A stretch of 8,480 nt of DNA from Thermaceae bacterium (GTDB lineage: Bacteria > Deinococcota > Deinococci > Deinococcales > Marinithermaceae): contig JALVVO010000195.1 of NCBI GenBank assembly GCA_027023345.1, positions 1 through 8,480 on the forward strand, given 5' to 3'. Below are positions 6,152 to 8,480 of this stretch, in pieces; the first letter of the stretch is position 1, and each line of letters opens with the position of its first letter. The notes beneath the pieces are model-generated. The model made no database searches, was not told where the DNA came from, and worked only from the letters and a program-made list of their open reading frames with translations. Both the position numbers and the translations under genes were made by a program.

Positions 6152-6179
6152 GGTTAACGGGAGATAAACGGGGTTAAAC
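6137..6179 (-). promoter_or_regulatory. Promoter and candidate triple-half-site operator of the DUF5666 lipoprotein gene
   Basis: Minus strand: GTTTAACCCC (6179-6170), GTTTATCTCCC (6169-6159) and GTTAACCCC (6158-6150) run head to tail at 10- and 11-base steps. After 7 bases comes GACACT (6142-6137), in the same position as TACCCT in the promoters at 1933-1965 and 2759-2791. The distal unit includes the TAA stop of fabI. The distance from the hexamer to the ATG (19 bases) nearly equals that at the duplicated-domain gene (20 bases). The -10 is the weakest of the three, which would fit dependence on an activator. Confidence 0.6.
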
Positions 6180-6968
6180 CTCGAGGGTGCCGGGGTCGGG
6201 GATGCCGATGACGTGGTAGCCGGCGTCCACGTAGACCACCTCGCCGGTGATCCCGGCGGCGAGCGGCGAGAGCAAGAAGAGCCCCAGGTTGCCGACCTCC
6301 TCCTGGCTCACGTTCCGGCGAAGCGGCGCCACCTTTTCTACGTGGTCCCAGAGCATGGTGAAGCCGGGGATGCTGCGGGCGGCGACGGTGCGCACCGGGC
6401 CGGCGCTCACCGCGTTCACCCTTACCCCCTTGGGGCCGAGCTCGGCGGCGAGGTAGCGGACGCTGGCCTCGAGCGCGCTCTTCGCGATCGCCATCACGTT
6501 GTACTTGGGGACGTATTTCTCGGCGGCGTAGTAGGAGAGGGCGACGAGGCCCGCGCCCGGGTTCAGGTGGGGCTCGAGCTCCCTAGCGATCGCCACCAGG
6601 GAGTAGGCGCTGACCTCGAGCGCTTTGAGCCAGTCCTCCTTGGTGGTCTCGATGTAGCGCCCCTCCATCGCCCGCCGGGGAGCGAAGGCGATGGCGTGGA
6701 CGGCGGCGTCGATCCCGCCCCACTCCTCGGCGATCTGGCCGACGATCGCCCGCAGCCGGTCCTCGTCGGTGACGTCGAGCTCGAAGAGCGCGTCGGCGAC
6801 GCCCCGGGTGGCCTTTTCCACGAGGGGGCGCACCCGCTCGCCCTGGTAGGTCATCGCCACCTGGGCGCCGGCCTCCTTGAGCTTCTTGCCGATGGCAAAC
6901 CCCAGGCTGCGCTCGTTGGTGACCCCGAAGATCACCGCTTTCTTGCCCGAAAGGTCGATCGGAACCAT
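6174..6968 (-). CDS. fabI: Enoyl-[acyl-carrier-protein] reductase (NADH)
   Basis: FabI carries out the last reduction of each fatty-acid elongation cycle, turning trans-2-enoyl-ACP into acyl-ACP with NAD(P)H in the cytoplasm. The 264-residue length is typical. The cofactor-binding region GVTNERSLGFAIGKKL lies at 15-30. The catalytic residues Tyr146, Tyr156 and Lys163 (SYYAAEKYVPKYNVMAIAK) fall at the same numbers as in the E. coli enzyme. NAISAGP-type NAVSAGPVRT is at 185-194 and the closing GEVVYVDAGYH at 242-252. HAIAFAP (91-97) has Ala where E. coli has Gly93, a common alternative in other FabI groups. The ATG at 6968 is 6-8 bases after a TATAGACT element with no good ribosome site, so a leaderless mRNA is likely. 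No terminator with a good T-tract separates it from the lipoprotein gene. Confidence 0.97.
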   Translation of the reverse strand: MVPIDLSGKKAVIFGVTNERSLGFAIGKKLKEAGAQVAMTYQGERVRPLVEKATRGVADALFELDVTDEDRLRAIVGQIAEEWGGIDAAVHAIAFAPRRAMEGRYIETTKEDWLKALEVSAYSLVAIARELEPHLNPGAGLVALSYYAAEKYVPKYNVMAIAKSALEASVRYLAAELGPKGVRVNAVSAGPVRTVAARSIPGFTMLWDHVEKVAPLRRNVSQEEVGNLGLFLLSPLAAGITGEVVYVDAGYHVIGIPDPGTLEV

Positions 6969-6974
6969 GCCTCG

Positions 6975-6986
6975 AGTCTATAGCAT
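6975..6986. promoter_or_regulatory. Shared, overlapping -10 region of divergent genes fabI and the 146-residue protein
   Basis: The palindrome CTATAG (6978-6983) supplies a -10 in both directions: TATAGA/TAGACT on the minus strand for fabI and TATAGC/TAGCAT on the plus strand. In either register the distance to the start codon is the same on both sides (8 bases from TATAGN, or 6 from TAnnnT). I see no convincing -35 box on either strand. Only 24 bases separate the two start codons, so both mRNAs would be leaderless or nearly so. Confidence 0.6.
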
Positions 6987-6992
6987 GGGGGT

Positions 6993-7433
6993 ATGCCCGA
7001 GGTCGGCCGGTTCCCGAAGATGGCGGCGCTGCAGAAGTTCCGCGCCCTGGCCCTCGGCTATCCGGTGGAGGAGGCCGAGGCGATCGGCATCGCCCAGGCC
7101 ACCAAGTACGCGATCTTCAAGAACCTCCACGTCTGGGGACGGCGCCGCCGCCGGGAGGCGGCCGCCTGGGCGCGGCGGGGGCGACCCTTGGACCTCGAGA
7201 AGTACGCCACCTTCCAGCTCGCGGCCCTCGAGGGCCGCCCCTTCGTGGGCGGGCGGACCTTTTCCGCCGAGGACTACCGGCGGGCCCTCTTCCTTCGCTA
7301 TGGCGAGGAGACCGCCCGCCGGATCGAGGCCTGGGCGCGCGCGATCGTCGAGGAGACCCCCGAGGATTGGCTCCGGGACGAACGCAAGTTCTTCCGGTAC
7401 GTCTGGCTCGTGCACCGCGACGACCCCCTCTAG
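6993..7433 (+). CDS. Uncharacterised 146-residue basic protein
   Basis: I do not recognise a family. It is the only plus-strand gene in the window. The product appears soluble: no signal peptide or membrane helix. It is mostly helical in composition, with a run of five Arg at 50-54 followed by more basic residues to 64, and many Trp/Tyr/Phe in the second half (for example FFRYVWLVH, 133-141). Residues 22-44 (GYPVEEAEAIGIAQATKYAIFKN) have the rhythm of a helix-turn-helix, but this is suggestive only. Codon use matches the neighbours (strong G/C third position) and the frame is uninterrupted, which supports a real gene. The ATG at 6993 follows a TATAGCAT element by 6-8 bases; GGGGGT abuts it. 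A nucleic-acid-binding role is a guess from the basic patch. Its TAG stop overlaps the stop of the convergent GH8 gene. Confidence 0.82.
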   Translation: MPEVGRFPKMAALQKFRALALGYPVEEAEAIGIAQATKYAIFKNLHVWGRRRRREAAAWARRGRPLDLEKYATFQLAALEGRPFVGGRTFSAEDYRRALFLRYGEETARRIEAWARAIVEETPEDWLRDERKFFRYVWLVHRDDPL

Positions 7434-8480
7434 GGGGGCCAGGCGTTTCGGCTGATCAAGAGCAGGTTCAAGAGGGTGACCGAGTCCTCGTAGTAGTCCT
7501 CGTGGCGGTCGTGGACGCGTTCGTAGAGGGCGTCGAGCCAAGCCTGCTGACCGGGTTGGGTGAGCGCCGCGGTAGCCAGGGGGGCGGCGAAGAAGGTGGT
7601 GAAGTAGGCCCGGCCTTCGGTGGGGGTGCCGTCCAGGTGGTAGCCGGCGTGGAGGCGGTCGGGGTCGCCTCCGCTAGCACGCTCGGCCCAGTGGCTGAGC
7701 TTTTTTAGCCGCGCCCGCCAGAAGGCGTCGTCGAAAAAGAGCACCGCGGTCCCCGCGCGCCAGGGATAGCGCCCGGCGTTGTAGTCGTAGTCGCCGTCGT
7801 GGGGCCCCTCGAGGAAGTAAGGCCGGGCGGGCTTTAGGGGAAAGCCCCTAGCCCCTTCGGGCTCGGCGAAGTCGGGCATGAGCCCGGTGGTGGGGCTGTA
7901 GCCGGCCTCGAGGCCCTCCACCGCGCGCTTGGCGGCGGCCTCCACCCCGTTCCAAAGGGGATCGCCGGTGAAGGCGGCGAAGCTCCGGAAGCGGTCGGGC
8001 ATGAAGTCCGAGGTCCGGGGGGTGTATTCGTTGTAGCGATCGCCCTCGGGGTTTACCCAGTCTCCGAGCAGGGGCAGGCGGGAGTTGGGGCCGACCATGC
8101 GCTCGGCGATGGCGCGGATGCGCGTTTTGGCGGCGGCGGCGTAGTCGGTGGCGCCGTCCGAGCCCCACTGCCGGTCGGCGAGCAGAAGGGCGTAGGCGAT
8201 GTCGGCGTCGCCGTCGAAGGCGGCGTCGTTGCCCTGGTCGTCGGGGGGCGTCTTCCAGGCCATCAAGCGAGGGTCGAGCTCGGAGGGGTGGGCGCGGACG
8301 TAGCCAAAGAGCCCGTCGAAGAGCGCCCTCGCCTCGGGGTCGGCGCCGGCCATGTAGGCGACGATCACCATCCCGTAGCCCATCCCCTCGCTCACGGTCT
8401 CCTCGGGGGTCTTCAGGGAGTGGATGACCCGGTAGAGGGGATGGCCCTTTTCGTCGCGGCCGGCCGGGACCAGGTAGCGG
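7430..8480 (-). CDS. Glycoside hydrolase family 8 enzyme, N-terminus outside the window
   Basis: The reading frame is open to the right edge, giving 349 residues. GH8 enzymes are inverting (alpha/alpha)6-barrel hydrolases of beta-1,4 or mixed-linkage glucan, xylan or chitosan. The general-acid Glu is in VSEGMGYGM (residue 31 counted from the edge). The family signature region AFDGDADIAYALLLADRQW (87-105) has Phe where the classical pattern wants Ser or Thr. YNAGRYPWR (233-241) has Asn (234) where the cellulase subgroup has its base Asp. A Glu in FLEGPHDGDYDYN (224), 10 residues earlier, may be the base, as in the chitosanase/lichenase subgroup. The GTG at 8395 is not the start: upstream codons encode GHPLYRVIHSLKTPEET, which belongs to the fold. 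Whether it is exported cannot be judged without the N-terminus. The C-terminus is complete (TLLNLLLISRNAWPP). Confidence 0.92.
   Translation of the reverse strand, partial: RYLVPAGRDEKGHPLYRVIHSLKTPEETVSEGMGYGMVIVAYMAGADPEARALFDGLFGYVRAHPSELDPRLMAWKTPPDDQGNDAAFDGDADIAYALLLADRQWGSDGATDYAAAAKTRIRAIAERMVGPNSRLPLLGDWVNPEGDRYNEYTPRTSDFMPDRFRSFAAFTGDPLWNGVEAAAKRAVEGLEAGYSPTTGLMPDFAEPEGARGFPLKPARPYFLEGPHDGDYDYNAGRYPWRAGTAVLFFDDAFWRARLKKLSHWAERASGGDPDRLHAGYHLDGTPTEGRAYFTTFFAAPLATAALTQPGQQAWLDALYERVHDRHEDYYEDSVTLLNLLLISRNAWPP

Noticed and set aside
4639..6177. Plus-strand open frame of 512 codons opposite the DUF5666 lipoprotein
   Set aside because: Its repeated Leu/Asp/Val composition mirrors the repeats of the minus-strand gene. 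It has no promoter or ribosome site.
6213..6983. Plus-strand open frame of 256 codons opposite fabI
   Set aside because: It is entirely antisense to a clear fabI and shows no domain of its own.
8393..8395. GTG at 8395 as the start of the GH8 gene
   Set aside because: The catalytic Glu would then be residue 3, and the frame continues upstream with GH8-like sequence to the window edge.

Overview
The window is GC-rich, tightly packed bacterial chromosome. It most resembles the Thermaceae branch of Deinococcota (Thermus, Oceanithermus, Marinithermus and relatives). The reasons are a Thermus-like FabI, codons strongly biased to G/C in the third position, and several start codons sitting 6-8 bases after a TAnnnT-type -10 hexamer, as in leaderless promoters. 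This assignment is inference; no rRNA or other species marker is present. There are nine genes, one of them cut by the right edge. No gene-free stretch exceeds about 90 bases, and I see no tRNA, rRNA, mobile element or CRISPR array.

Left to right: (1) 13-1925, minus strand, an OmpR-family response regulator and its membrane histidine kinase, overlapping by 4 bases. (2) 2007-2738, minus, an exported protein with a duplicated Cys-containing domain and a charged helical tail, ended by a strong terminator. (3) 2835-4575, minus, a three-gene operon: exported YceI-family protein, exported five-haem cytochrome c, and a four-helix membrane protein with an acidic, Tyr-rich outer loop; it ends in a textbook terminator. 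(4) 4636-6117, minus, a lipoprotein built of six tandem DUF5666-like repeats. (5) 6174-6968, minus, fabI (enoyl-ACP reductase), divergent from (6) 6993-7433, plus, an unrecognised 146-residue protein. (7) 7430-8480, minus, a glycoside hydrolase family 8 enzyme without its N-terminus.

The main observation is a shared promoter element in front of three separate minus-strand units: the response regulator, the duplicated-domain protein and the DUF5666 lipoprotein. In each, two TTTA/TTAAC-like half-sites lie 11 bases apart. The downstream half-site, GTT(A/T)ACCCC, is followed after exactly 7 bases by a TACCCT or GACACT -10 hexamer. Tandem half-sites with about 11-base spacing next to the -10 are what OmpR/PhoB-type regulators bind. 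The simplest reading is that the two-component system here controls itself and the neighbouring envelope genes, possibly including the YceI-cytochrome-membrane protein operon by read-through. The window may therefore hold a self-contained envelope or redox response module: sensor, regulator, two secreted beta-rich repeat proteins, a lipid-binding-type YceI protein, a multihaem cytochrome and a membrane partner. The signal it senses cannot be read from the sequence.
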